From Erodium maritimum (Eukaryota; Streptophyta; Magnoliopsida; Geraniales; Geraniaceae): a stretch of DNA of 64,000 nt. The notes under the pieces were generated by a model, which searched no databases, had not been told where the DNA came from, and saw only the letters and a program-made list of their open reading frames with translations. Position numbers and translations under genes: made by a program. Below, piece after piece: positions 11,059 to 22,045 of this stretch. The stretch spans positions 19,461,228 to 19,525,227 of the forward strand of contig OY997595.1 of the NCBI GenBank assembly GCA_963921825.1, in the 5' to 3' direction. Every line of letters starts with the position of its first letter. Position 1 is the stretch's first letter.

Positions 11059-12199
11059 AGACATTATGAACGTTCCCAAGCTGCGCTGGTAATGCAAGAC
11101 GGTAAGCAACGACTCCCACTCTGCCCAAAACCTCAAAAGGTCCGATAAATCGCGGGGCCAACTTGCCTCCGCCGCGGTTGAACCGCGCTAGTCATTTATT
11201 CAGGCTCACCCTAAAAAACACATGATCGCCAACTGTAAACTCGAGAGGCCGGCGTCGTCTATCCGCATAACTCTTCTGTCGGCTCTGCGCGGTCCTCAAC
11301 CGATAACGCGACCTTCTCGCTCGTTTCCCGGACAAGATCCGGACCGAGTAAACTCCTGTTTCCCACCTTTGCCCAACACACGGGTGAATGACACGGCCTA
11401 CCATACAACGCCACAAATGGTGCCATCCTAATACTGGCCTGGAAGCTGTTGTTGTAGGCGAACTCGGCCAATGGTAAGTGGTCCTCCCATTACCCTCGGA
11501 AGTCTAACACGCACGCCCGCAACATATCCTCTAAGATCTGAATCGTGCACTCTGACTGACCATCTGTCTGCGGTGGTACACTGTACTAAGTAGGACCTCG
11601 GTCCCCAATGCTCTCTATAAACTCTCCCAAAACCTGGAGGTGAATCGAGGATCCCTGTCGGACACAAGTGATACTGGAACCCCGTGAAGTCGGATAATCT
11701 CTCGAACGTACAGGCGACTCAGAGTGTCAACCGTATCGGTCATCCTCATAGCTAAGAAGTGTGCCGACTTGGTCAGTCGGTCGACCACTACCCAAACTGC
11801 GTCGTGCCCTCTCGGCGACCTCGGTAAGCCACATACAAAGTCCATCGTGACGTGCTCCCACTTCCACTGCGCGATCAGCAATGGTTGTAATAAACCGGCG
11901 GGACGCTGATGCTCGGCCTTCACTTGTTGACAAGTAAGGCATCTCGAGACGAACTCCGCAACTACTCTCCGCATCCCGCTCCACCAAAACTGCCGCCTGA
12001 CATCCCTATACATCTTGGTGCCACCCGGGTGCACAGCAAAACGGGAGTGATGAGACTCTCTCAACACATCGTCTCTACAACAACGCGGCACAAATAGTCC
12101 TCTTCGGTAACGTAAACCCAGATCAGTACCCTGCTCCCAGCCCTCAGCGTCAACACCGCTGGTAATCCTCTCCCGGATCTCTGCCATCTCAGTATCCTC
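11059..12199 (-). pseudogene. Ty3/gypsy integrase, truncated and interrupted
   Basis: The frame is shared with the upstream pol (a single TAG at 12200-12202 separates them). It shows the HHCC zinc-binding domain ([10 protein letters not shown], then CLTCQQ), the catalytic core with [20 protein letters not shown] and QTDGQSE (the D, D and E positions all present), and the C-terminal module ending with IGPFEVL, YRLALP and NVHNVFH. Stops interrupt it after FWESL and at several later codons. Integrase inserts the cDNA into the host genome. The protein is cut off at NVHNVFH, where intact relatives continue into a chromodomain, so its targeting domain cannot be judged. Confidence 0.85.
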
Positions 12200-12202
12200 G
12201 GC

Positions 12203-14121
12203 CTATGCCTCCAGTACACGAGCAACTAGCGTGGGCTTAGCCACCAGCAAACACATGGCCACGCCATCGGTGATCCCATCTAGATCAAGTCTGAACGAGC
12301 TCAACTCATCTATCATGTCCCACTCTCGAGTTGATATACCGGCAAGGCAGTGGACCGACTTCCTACTCAGGGCATCAACGACAACGTTCGCCTTGCCCGG
12401 ATTGTAGAGCAGCTCGAAGTCGTACTCCTCAAGTAACTTCATCCATCGCCTCTGGCGCATGTTCAAGTCTCGCTGGGAGAAGATGTACTTGAGGCTCTTG
12501 TGATCCGAGAACACCAGGAATCGCTCTCCATACAAGTAGTGTCGCACGCTCTTCAACGCGAAGACGACTACTGTCAACTCTAAGTCATGGGTAGGGTAGT
12601 TGCGCTCATGTATCTTCAAATGTCTAGAGCCATAAGCAACTACCTTCCCGGACTGCATCAACACACACCCCAGTGCCTCACCGGACGCATCACAATACAC
12701 ATCATATCCGATCCCGTGCTCCAACACTATCAACACGGGCGCAGTAGTCAGACAAGCCTTCAGCTCGGTAAAGGAGTGCTCACACTCATTAGTCCACACA
12801 AACTCGGCCCCCTTGCGTGTTAGGGTAGTCATTGGCGCGGCCAGGCGTGAGAAGTCCTGGACGAACCGTCGATAGTATCCTGCTAAGCCTAGGAAGCTGC
12901 GGATCTCGAAGACACTCGTGGGCCGTGCCCACTTTGAGACCGCGTCGATCTTCGCCGGATCGACTAGTATACCCTCTCGGGACACAACATGCCCGAGAAA
13001 CTTCACCTCGGCGAGCCAAAACTCGCACTTCTCCAGGTTGTCGTACAACTGGTGAGTACGCAACAATGTCAAAACTGTCCTCAAGTGCTCCACATGCGCC
13101 TCCTCACTCAGCGAATAAATCAGAATATCTTCCACGAATACCACGACGAACTGGTCCAAGTACGGTTGGAAGATACCGTTCATCAGGTCCATGAACGCTG
13201 CAGGTGCATTCGTCAGCCCGAACGACATCACCAGGAACTTGTAGTGTCCGTACCGAGTCCAAAATGCGGTCTTCGCCACATCCTCCTCCCGAACCCTCAA
13301 CTCATAATATCTGAATCGCAGATCAGTCTTCGAGAAGCACTTCGCTCCTCTCAGCTGATCGAACAAGTCATCGATCCTCAGCATCGGGTAGCGGTTCTTC
13401 ACCGTGACCCGGTTCAGCTTCCAGTAATCGATGCACATCCTCAGTGCTCCACCCTTCTTCTTCACGAAGAGGGCGGGTGCTCCCCATGGTGAAGCACTCG
13501 GACGGATAAATCCCTTCTCCCGAAGCTCCTCGAGTTGTCGCTTCAGCTCGACCAACTCGGCTGGTGCAAACCGGTACGGGGCCATGGATATGGGCGCCGT
13601 TCCCGGTATCAAGTCGATCCTAAACTCAACCTCGCGCACCGGCAGTAATCCTGATAACTCCTCAGGAAACACCTCTGGAAACTCACACACTACCCGCGAC
13701 AACTCTCTGTTCTGAACGGTCGTCGTCTCATCTTCCACGGTCAATGCTGATAGGAGAACTTCGCTCCTATTGCCCAAGACACAAGTAACGATCGTGTCAC
13801 CTGACACCACTGTCACCTGCCGACGATAACAATGGATCGACGCTCGGTACCTCGCGAGCCAGTCCATCCCCAAGATTACGTCAAATGTCGTCATGTCCAA
13901 CAAAAACAAATCACCAACAAAAGGGCAATCAGCCACTCTAATCTCACAAGCACGACATACGGTACTTAGGACCACATCTCCCGTAACCGGGATGTCAAGA
14001 CACAAAGGTCGACTCAACTGCTCTACCCTCAATCCCAACATACCAGCGAAAGTAGAAGAGATGAAAGAATGTGATGCCCCAGTATCAAATAAGAAAGACG
14101 CCCAGGAATTATAAAGCAAGC
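12203..14121 (-). pseudogene. Ty3/gypsy protease-reverse transcriptase-RNase H
   Basis: This is the longest open stretch of the element (638 residues). Order of domains: aspartic protease with [11 protein letters not shown] (about residues 11-21), a VILGMDWL motif (81-88), reverse transcriptase from about 195 with [21 protein letters not shown] (264-276) and [13 protein letters not shown], then RNase H with [11 protein letters not shown] (474-484), SDHKSL and DALSRK. In the RT catalytic box the expected F/Y-x-DD reads FVED (328-331), so the first catalytic aspartate is glutamate. The KIDLRSGYHQL motif is also altered. The frame is shared with gag and integrase, as in single-frame Tekay-like polyproteins. 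It follows gag and precedes integrase on the same strand. Confidence 0.9.
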
Positions 14122-15580
14122 ACGTACCCTAAGTGGTTTCATGACCGGAGTGGCGTCCCTCCGCTTGGGAGTCAGTGACAGCATACACCCGGCCCCGCTG
14201 TGCCTGGGGTCCTCCTCTCGGGGGTGGTGGAAGGGTCATATGCTGCGGAGCCCTTGGCTGATGTCTCTATGCTGGTGCACTCGCTACCTGGCGTGGGGCT
14301 CTCGGAGCCTGAGTCTGACGGGGGCGGAAAGAGGGTGCCTGGCGGGGCTGCGTCTGCTGAGGTCTCGGCGCTGGCACTCCTCCAACCCGGTCGGGACACT
14401 CAATAGAGACGTGTCCCAATCGTCCGCACTGGTAGCATGTCCTCTTATCGGCACGCGGTCTCTCCCCGAACCTCGTCGGACGATCCGTCTGGCGATCTAC
14501 AGGTCCACTACTCCTCGGGCAATCTAGGGCCAGGTGACCCAGTTGACTGCACAAGGGGCACAACTGTGCTACCGGGGCAGGTCCGACGGACGCTACTGCT
14601 CCGACCCGGCGCATCCCACCAGACTGGGGCTATGGCAGGAAAGATCCTGAGGTCCTCTACCTCCTCGGATCGGGGTCCTCAGATGGCCTCAGGAAGCCAC
14701 TCGGTCTCGGCCTGCTCTCACAGGCCCTGACGGTCTCTCTGAAGTGTCGCTCCAGTGCTAGTGCCTGGTCCACTAGCTCAGTGTACACCTCAGTCCTTAA
14801 GGCGGTGACTCGGTCCACGATCGACGGAATGAGTCCCCCCTCGAATCGCCTGCAACGACGCTCATCTGTCTGCACCATCTCCGGTGCGAAACGAGACAAG
14901 GATGTGAACCTCGCTTCATACTCCGATACAGTGTTTCCTCTCTAACGCAGCTCCAGGAACTGTTGGTGTCTGCCATCTCGGACTTATTTTGGGAAATATT
15001 GCTCCAAGAACAGCCTGCCGAACAACTGAAAGTCGTCTCCAACCCCGATCTGCTCGTGCTGCCACCAATGGTACGCATCCCCCTCCAGCTGGAACGCTGC
15101 AAAAGATACTCTCAGGCGACCATCCGATATCCCCGACGTATCCAAGTTGAGGGTAATCCGCTCCAGCCATCTCTCGGCTGCCTCGGGGTCTGACTCCCCG
15201 GAAAAGACTAGTGTGCCCAACCTGCGAAAGTCTCTTAGAGCCTGAGCTGTATAGCTATCGGCCTGACTCGGCCTCTCACCAGCGGCTGCAGTGGCAGCAG
15301 GCACAACCTCTGGTGCCGGTGCAACGGCCTACCTCTGGGTGATGACCTGTGCGAGGCTCTGAACTATGCGAACCAGCTCCTCCAGAGTGGTCGCCTGGGT
15401 CGGCTCTGCGACCGGTGTAACTCGGGGTGGAAGGCCTGACGGTACTGCATCATCTCTCACGTGCTCCTTAGCGGAGTCACCTTGGGCACTGGTCGTCCCT
15501 ACCGACCCAATGGCAGGTGACTGCCCTCAGCCTCTAGCTGGCCGACATCTAGTGCCTCGTGGTACGTAAGTAGGCATCAT
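14122..15580 (-). pseudogene. Ty3/gypsy gag (capsid plus zinc knuckle), interrupted
   Basis: The start was set at the ATG at 15580 (MMPTYVPRGTR), which is in frame with all later gag and pol segments. A capsid-like region reads ALRDFRRLGTLVFSGE, AAERWLERI, FQLEGDAYHWW and FGRLFLEQYFPK (retrotransposon gag family). A CCHC zinc knuckle (CYQCGRLGHVSIEC) lies near 14490, with a second C-rich segment (CPLCSQLGHLALDC) upstream. Several in-frame stops, including one after YFPK, break the frame. Gag packages the genomic RNA into particles. Confidence 0.85.
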
Positions 15581-15890
15581 GTCGTATATCCTCTGCACGG
15601 ATAACGCACATGTTCAGTTTCTTACTTTCGTATAAAGTGACGCGCTTAGGTCACTAACATTCACACATGTTTCACAAAGGTCATGCCTTTAGCATAGTCA
15701 TAACTAGTTCCACACAACAGGGAAACCTGTAAACTTGTATGTCACACATGTCGACCACACAGTTCAACAATCCCACACAGGGTCACACAGTTCACATTAC
15801 TCAGCAACTCCATAAGTATCAATATCAACTTAATTTCAAGGTTCTCAACACTTGTTCTTTCTAACATAACATTCATGTCGATATCGTGTC

Positions 15891-15990
15891 GTTACAACCT
15901 GATTCAGGCGTCCCCGAATTTCGTTGTAATCACTTGACATCCCCCTATCATGTTCGACTACAGTGGCGCCCCTGAGTCAACCCGTGATAG
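15891..15990 (-). other. Leader stem-loops 1 and 2, minus-strand copy
   Basis: Stem-loop 1 lies at 15945-15990 and stem-loop 2 at 15891-15930 (loop GACG). Both match the plus-strand leader in length and fold, with scattered mismatches: A-C at the base of stem-loop 2 and one non-pair in the outer stem of stem-loop 1. Confidence 0.55.
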
Positions 15991-16567
15991 CAAAAACACT
16001 TCAGTTTTGCAGAAACTTGGGCATGACCCGTTCGAAATTTCCACTAACCATCCGCTTATGCGGGACATTCAGCTCACATCATGCACAAGCATTCAACACA
16101 ATCACAGCACATAGCAAACATTGTAGTTATCCACCTCGGGTTTCGGTAATTACACGATTACCATTCAATTAAGTCAACCCTTCACACTTAACCAATCGAT
16201 CAACGGTCGACCAAGGCGGCAACCCAATAAACAATCACTCAATCAAGACCAACAAGTCATAAAACAACATGAGCATCACTTGCTAAGTCAACCTCGATCT
16301 CAATCGATCGGCATACCATTTCAACCAAGGAACACATCACAACAATAAGTTAACCTCGATCTCAGTCGATCGGCACAACAGTTCAACCAAGGCACACAGC
16401 AGAACCTACTGCAAGGTAAAACACAAACAAGTAGTGCACTACCCGAGACTCTCGTCGTCTCGGATCTACGCGTAGTACATTTCCGATTTGCGTGACCGAA
16501 CACTCAACTCCTAACGACTTAACTCTACCCACCTAATTGACGTACGGTCCGAAGTTTTGAAAAACCA

Positions 16568-16580
16568 GGCTCTGATACCA
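16568..16580 (-). other. Primer binding site (initiator-Met tRNA)
   Basis: In sense it reads TGGTATCAGAGCC, a perfect match to the initiator-Met tRNA 3' complement, and begins three bases after the LTR terminus at 16584. Confidence 0.85.
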
Positions 16581-16583
16581 AAT

Positions 16584-19384
16584 TGTCACGCCTCAAATCC
16601 GGTTTGACCGAACTCGAGACGTGAATTAAAATAAAATAAAACAATAATAATAAAAGGGAAATCTACGAATTATAAATCCGAAAATTAGTCCCAAATCAAC
16701 AATAAATTACTGCGAGTCAACGCTCAAATCCAAATAAATAAATACAATGTTTAGTTCATAAAAGAAGGTACGTCTCTACTAAATAAATAAATCCCAGACT
16801 CTTGAGGAGCTCCCGAGCTCTGAGACGTCCTCTAAACTGACTCCCCATCGAAACATGTAAAATAGTAAAAACAGAGGGGGTAAGCTTTCGCTCAATAGGA
16901 AAAAGTAGTAAAGAGAATGGACTTCCACTCCGTTATCATATATACTCGATATCAATAACTCTTATCAAAGATTGACAACACAAACCGAAACCAACAGGAA
17001 CACAACATTACCGATAATAGGACCAAACTAAAGAACCATTCAAGTAACAAAACATTATTTTATTAAGACTACTACGAACGTCACTCAACCCAATATCATG
17101 CAGACATAAGACACGTACACCGTGATACTCCGATCACTACGCACAACTCAACAAATACATCATACCGGAATACACTCTCGGTCTAGATGTCTTCCCGGAC
17201 ACACAACATCGGGGTGAAGCAATACATCATACCGAAATACACCATCGGTCTAGATGTCTTCCCGGACACACAGCATCCGGGTGAAACACACGTCGTATCG
17301 GAATACTCATCGGTCTAGATGTCTTTCCGGACACACAACATCGGGGTGAAACAACACATCATACCAGAATGACCATCGGTCTAGATGTCTTCCTGGACAC
17401 ACAACATCTGGATGAAACAACACATCATACCGAAATGCCCATCGGTCTAGATGTCTTCCCGGACACACAACATCGGGGTAAGCAAACAATACATCATACC
17501 ACAAATGCACATCGGCCTAGATGTCTTCCCGGAACGCCCATCGTGGTAAATCTCATCGCACACATACCGGACCGGCACACACCTCGGTCGGGTATCTTCC
17601 TGTCGCTCGGGGTGCAAGTCACACCACACAATACCACACAAAACACACTACACCGGACTTATCATACTAACGAAGCCTACCGTCACAACTTACCAAGAAC
17701 ACCGTATCAGTCTATCATTCACCCGATTATATCACAAGGCAACATTCATATCACATTCATTCAACCAATCATGTCACGAAACAAACATTCATATCACACT
17801 CATCACAATTCATATAGCATAATATGATTCTTAAATTAACCAAAGAGTATACTATAATTGACATTTAAGGACGATTACCCACAATCTAACACAACCAACA
17901 CACAATCCTAAGGCCCGACATGGCCACATGTGATTCTACAGCACGACAATTCCCATAATTGAAAGCAATTATTCTAGTTAATCACATCCTATATGCAAAC
18001 TAAGACTTTACCGGTTATTAACGTCCTATATGCATACTATTAAAATTCTTTAATTTAAAAGCGGTAATTACTACTCTTCCCTACTTCAAGTGCTTTCCAA
18101 ACGCTTAGTCACACGAACGTTTAGTAGTCTCCTCCTCCGAGCTCGAGAATAAAGTCTAGGATCATAAATTAATACTAGAATTAATAAACAATCAAGGTTG
18201 GTTTTAAAGAGAAATACCTAAATTACCCCTAACAATAAAACTTGGGCCAAAAGGTAAATTTGGGCCCGAACAAGGCCCACTTCGGCCAGCCCACAGATCC
18301 AGCACCTGGCCCGGACCGTGCCCCTCAGAGGCCCGACACCAGGCCCGGACCGTGCCCCTCAGAGGGCCGGTCTGGGACCCGGACCGTGCCACTCAGAGGG
18401 CCGGTCTGGAGCCCGGACTGTGCCGCTCAGAGGGCCGGTAACAAGCCCGGACCGTGCCGCTCAGAGGATCGGTCAGGGACCCTCTCCTTGCCGGCCAGAG
18501 GCCCTTTCTGTGCCAAAATCTGGGCAGACCCAACTCCTTCTTCCCCAACTTCGTTTCCACGAAAATCTACTTCAAAAACTCCATTTCTAACCTCAACAAA
18601 CTCCAAAATCAGTCACCAAAACCCTCAAACTTCAATACCCACAATGGGTTTCCTCCAAACATCAACAATCAATTGATTTCTAGCAAAAACCTTCCTTATT
18701 CTTCAACAACATAACTATCTAACAACAAATAAATAAAAAACCATCTAGTTCATGCAATTTCTATGGAAATCCATAACCCCAAATTGATTGAAAGTATGAT
18801 TTTAGAGATTACTTACCTTGGGAATAGAAAGGGGATGAAGATGGAGTGATTTTGGAGATGTTTTGAGAAGAATCCACCAAAAAGCTCCCCTTTTCACTTG
18901 CTTCTTCTCCAAGCTTCAATGGAGGCTCTCCCTTGTTCTCTCCCTTGTAGAATTCGGCCACACCACAAAATGAGCTGAAAAGTAACCCAAAAAAGGTCTT
19001 AAACCTAAGGGAGAAAAGTCTAAAATGCCCTATAGTTATCCTTCTTCTATTTTGGCACACATGAGGGTAAATGGGTCACTAGAGACCCATTTCTTCTCCT
19101 CTAAGCCACTATGGAAAAGTGTCCTAGTGGGGGCCACCTCGCCCTTAATAAATTCCAGCACCTTCAATTTAATTAAGTTTAGTCGTTAATTAGCCTTAGT
19201 TTGACCCGAGTTTGACTTTTTTTTGCAAAGACAGTCAATTGAAAGGAAACGACCCAACTAAGCTAACCGTAACGACGGCTAAGCTTTTTGGGTCCCGGAG
19301 TCATCAGTTGACTTTTCCGGTCAAAAGTCAACTTTCGCCGAAACTCACCAGTTCGACCGGGATCGACCGGGGACTGTTCTTACA
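16584..19384 (-). repeat. Complete LTR (2801 bp), 5' LTR of the minus element
   Basis: Sense ends are TGTAAGAACAGTCCC and GAGGCGTGACA. It contains the hairpin (16881-16894), a 60-70 bp array (17150-17560), a 36 bp array (18295-18510) and a GT/AG-like intron signal set near 18810. The primer site follows directly. It is the reference copy for the two truncated LTRs at 5078 and 7270. Confidence 0.85.
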
Positions 19385-19606
19385 GACACCGAGGCGATCC
19401 CTCCCCAACGTCACGAGACCAGAAGCCTCGATTGAAAACCACCCAGATCTGGAACAAAACTAACATCCAGATCGAAACACAACGCACATAATAGAGACGT
19501 CGGAGAAGAGAAGAAGAGAGGAGGGAGGACCTACATGGATGATGGTCGTCGAAGCCACCAAGGCTAAGAAGGAAAGCTAGGGTCAAAATATTTTACTGGA
19601 GAAAAA
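19385..19606 (-). mobile_element. Non-coding poly(A) retroposon, 5' part, with right GACAC copy
   Basis: This is the continuation of the retroposon at 4159-5077 after the Ty3/gypsy insertion; the first five bases are the duplicated target. In sense it starts near GACCCTAGCTTTCC, a LINE-like 5' untranslated style. No protein domain is seen. Confidence 0.45.
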
Positions 19607-19631
19607 AAGATGTTTAAACTTAGGCTTGTTT

Positions 19632-22045
19632 TATATCTGAATTCGGACCGGATTGATGATATTCAACTACTCTCGTCTACCCTAGCCAGGGTCCAATCTA
19701 CCCTAACCAGGGTCCAGCCGCCGCTACCTTCACCACCACCGTCCTTCTCCGGCCTCCTCGCCCTTTTCGTCTCCGGCCCCCTCGCCCTCGTCGCCTCTAC
19801 ACCGCAGCCGACTACGCCTCGCCCGTTTCCTCCGCCTCACCATCCAATCCCTTCGTCTCGATCGGTCCCCCACTGCCCCCGACGATCTCTCCCTACTGCC
19901 TCTACCCATTTACGGCCAGCCTGCTCCGGATCTGTCGTTCCACGACCATCTCTCATCGGAAATGACATCAACCGGTCAGATCCAACCCGCTCTTGACGTG
20001 TCTCAGCAGCACGGTCCACCTGACGTGCTAGGGCCTCTCGCTGGCGACCTCCTCGTGTCGTCGTCTGAGGTGCATCCCCCCTCCCTGCCAGACCCCCGGC
20101 AATGGACATACCTCCTGGCATTGAAGGATAAACCCGGCTCGAGCCAGGTTGAGTCCGGGGGCTCTGAGGTCCCGGCGAACGGCCCGGACCAGGGCGGACG
20201 TCACATGGTAGCGTGTGAGAGCCCTCGGGATCTGCTGTCCCTATCCCGTCCCCAAGCTCCGACGGAGGTGGACAGATTCCGCCATTCGACAGATCGGCCA
20301 TTAGGCGAAAGAGAGCCGACGGGCTGCACAACGGAGGTCCAATCGACCCGTATCTCCCCGGTCCCGGACTTGGAGGACGATGATGACGAAGTGCTGGTCT
20401 CGGAGGAGGGGGTTCCACTCTTCACTAAGGGCACGTATTAGTTTTCCCTTGCAGCCAGGGTTGCAAGGGACTGGGTCCACAACCAGAACTCCGTCTGCAC
20501 AATGATGCTCCAGAAATGGAAAGTGACAGGCATCCAGGTGGAATTCATGTTCCCGGAAGTCACAGGCTACCATTTCCCGTCCGCTGAGACGATGGAAAAT
20601 GTCCGACACTAGGGTCCCTGGAGCTTCAAGGGCTTTCCCCTCCCGCTAGAGCCCCTCAGGCAATTTGTTCGGGCCAATGACATTAGTTTCCATCACGTGG
20701 AGCTCGGGGTCCGGGCGCTCAACATACCGGGGAATGCCAGAAACGACTATGTCCGCGGCCTCATCGCTGCCAGCAGTGGTACCCAGGTCCCGTCGGCCCC
20801 GATCCCGTTTGCTCGCCGGGAGGACATGTTTTTGTGGCTACGGGTCCGGATGGAGTTGCAACGACCTCTACGGCGAAGACTTCGCCTCAGATTCCCAGGT
20901 ACCACAACATCTGTTGTGATTGATTTGCAATATGAAAGGATAGTAGATTTCTGTCGCAGGTGTGGAATGTTGACCCACATAATTTCGGGTTGCACGACTC
21001 AACTGCCGGGGATTATTCGGGAGGAGGTTCGGTACGACCGATCTATACTGGCCCCGAACCAGATGAAACGTGGATAGGCTACTGGGGACGGTTTGGAATA
21101 CGCCCCCTGGTGACACACCCGTCTATCACGTATCTTCTGAGTGATCTGTCCCTAAACCCGATGATCCGCTCCAGGGAGATCACTAAGGCTGAACATTTAC
21201 CTGGCGCAGACCGTACGAAGTCTGACAATATGGTTAAGGTTACCTAGGAGGGGCAACCAAAGACTTGCAAGATGGAGGGCACCGAGTCTCTGGACCGCCA
21301 CCGAGCTTCGCGAAGTCTGACAATCTGGCTAATGTCCACCCTGCTGCTGATGCTCTGGACCGAGCTGAATTCGCTGATGCTAAAATGACCAGAGAGGGGA
21401 AGGAGAAAGATCCCCAGGGGAAACAGAAAGATCCCAGGCTGGACTGGGGAAAGGAGGGCCCAGCCGAGGAAAGGGTAAGATGCCCACTATGAAGACAAGG
21501 AGCGGGTCCTTATATGCTCGTCCACCGGAGTCGAGGAAGCTGCTGGATGATTCGCCTCCCCAACATCACATACCGGACCACATCTACCAGAAGAAGGAGG
21601 GGGAAGAGCAGTCGGAGGCACATGTGTCTCCGATGCAGGAATGACCTAACCCAGCAGGAGTGGGTGGAGTCGTCTTCAGACTATACCTATAGACCCGAGA
21701 TAACTAATGTTGGGAGGTCCCGGGCAGCCTGCACATTCAGCAAAGCTTATTTCCCTGTTTTCTAATTACCTGCATTATGTTTGGAACACTTTATTTCCTG
21801 TTTGCTTTCGGACTATTTCTTTTATGTCTCGTTGTATTGGGTCGATGGTAAGGATTTGTCTTGAGTTTGTGCCCCCGATTTCAAGTGGGCTATTATTATG
21901 GGTCCATGAGCGCCGGGCTTGCTACGGTCGGCCTGGACATACATCTGGAACCCGAGACGGTCACGCCTCATCTTGTTTGATTACCTATTGGTATTAATGA
22001 AAGTCTTCGGTTAACCGTTTCAAAAAAATATATATCTGAATTCGG
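19632..22045 (+). mobile_element. ORF1-only LINE-type retroposon with 15 bp target duplication
   Basis: The duplication TATATCTGAATTCGG is present at 19632-19646 and 22031-22045. Between them lies a 2.4 kb unit ending GGTTAACCGTTTC and a short A-tail (22022-22030). A GC-rich 5' region is followed by an ORF1-type frame with a CCHC knuckle. No endonuclease or reverse transcriptase follows it, so the unit depends on another LINE for movement or is an internal deletion of one. Confidence 0.75.
19962..21077 (+). pseudogene. LINE ORF1-like protein with DUF4283-type region and CCHC_4 zinc knuckle
   Basis: A single reading frame of about 370 codons is broken by two TAG stops (20439-20441 and 20610-20612). 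The second half has a WSFKGFPLPLEPL segment, a GVRALNIPG segment typical of DUF4283 proteins of plant LINEs, basic RPLRRRLRLRF, and then the knuckle DFCRRCGMLTHIISGC (C-x2-C-x4-H-x4-C). The protein class binds the element RNA. The N-terminal half is low-complexity, acidic and proline-rich, with a short Asp/Glu patch (DLEDDDDEV). Further open segments to 21492 are out of frame. The start at 19962 is the first ATG of the frame and is not secured. Confidence 0.7.

Larger units (their letters stand above)
5078..19384 (-). mobile_element. Ty3/gypsy (Tekay/Del-like) retrotransposon with an internal inverted block
   Basis: This is a 14.3 kb unit with outer termini as expected for a minus-oriented element: U3 end TGTAAGAAC at 19384 and U5 end GGCGTGACA at 5078. 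Reading the minus strand from 19384 it has a complete 2.8 kb LTR, an initiator-Met primer site, a leader, gag, protease, reverse transcriptase, RNase H and integrase. Near 11058 this stops inside the integrase C-terminal region and is joined to a plus-strand block of gag start, leader, primer site and truncated LTR (7270-11058). That block is joined head-to-head to a truncated minus LTR (5078-7253). No polypurine tract or chromodomain is present. The primer site, the LTR length and the NVHNVFH motif near the pol end suggest the Tekay/Del chromovirus lineage (inference). The coding frame carries several nonsense codons, so the element is inactive. Confidence 0.8.

Noticed and set aside
19837..20418. 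Minus-strand 193-codon frame
   Set aside because: It is antisense to the ORF1-type retroposon; no domain, composition driven by GC-rich sequence.
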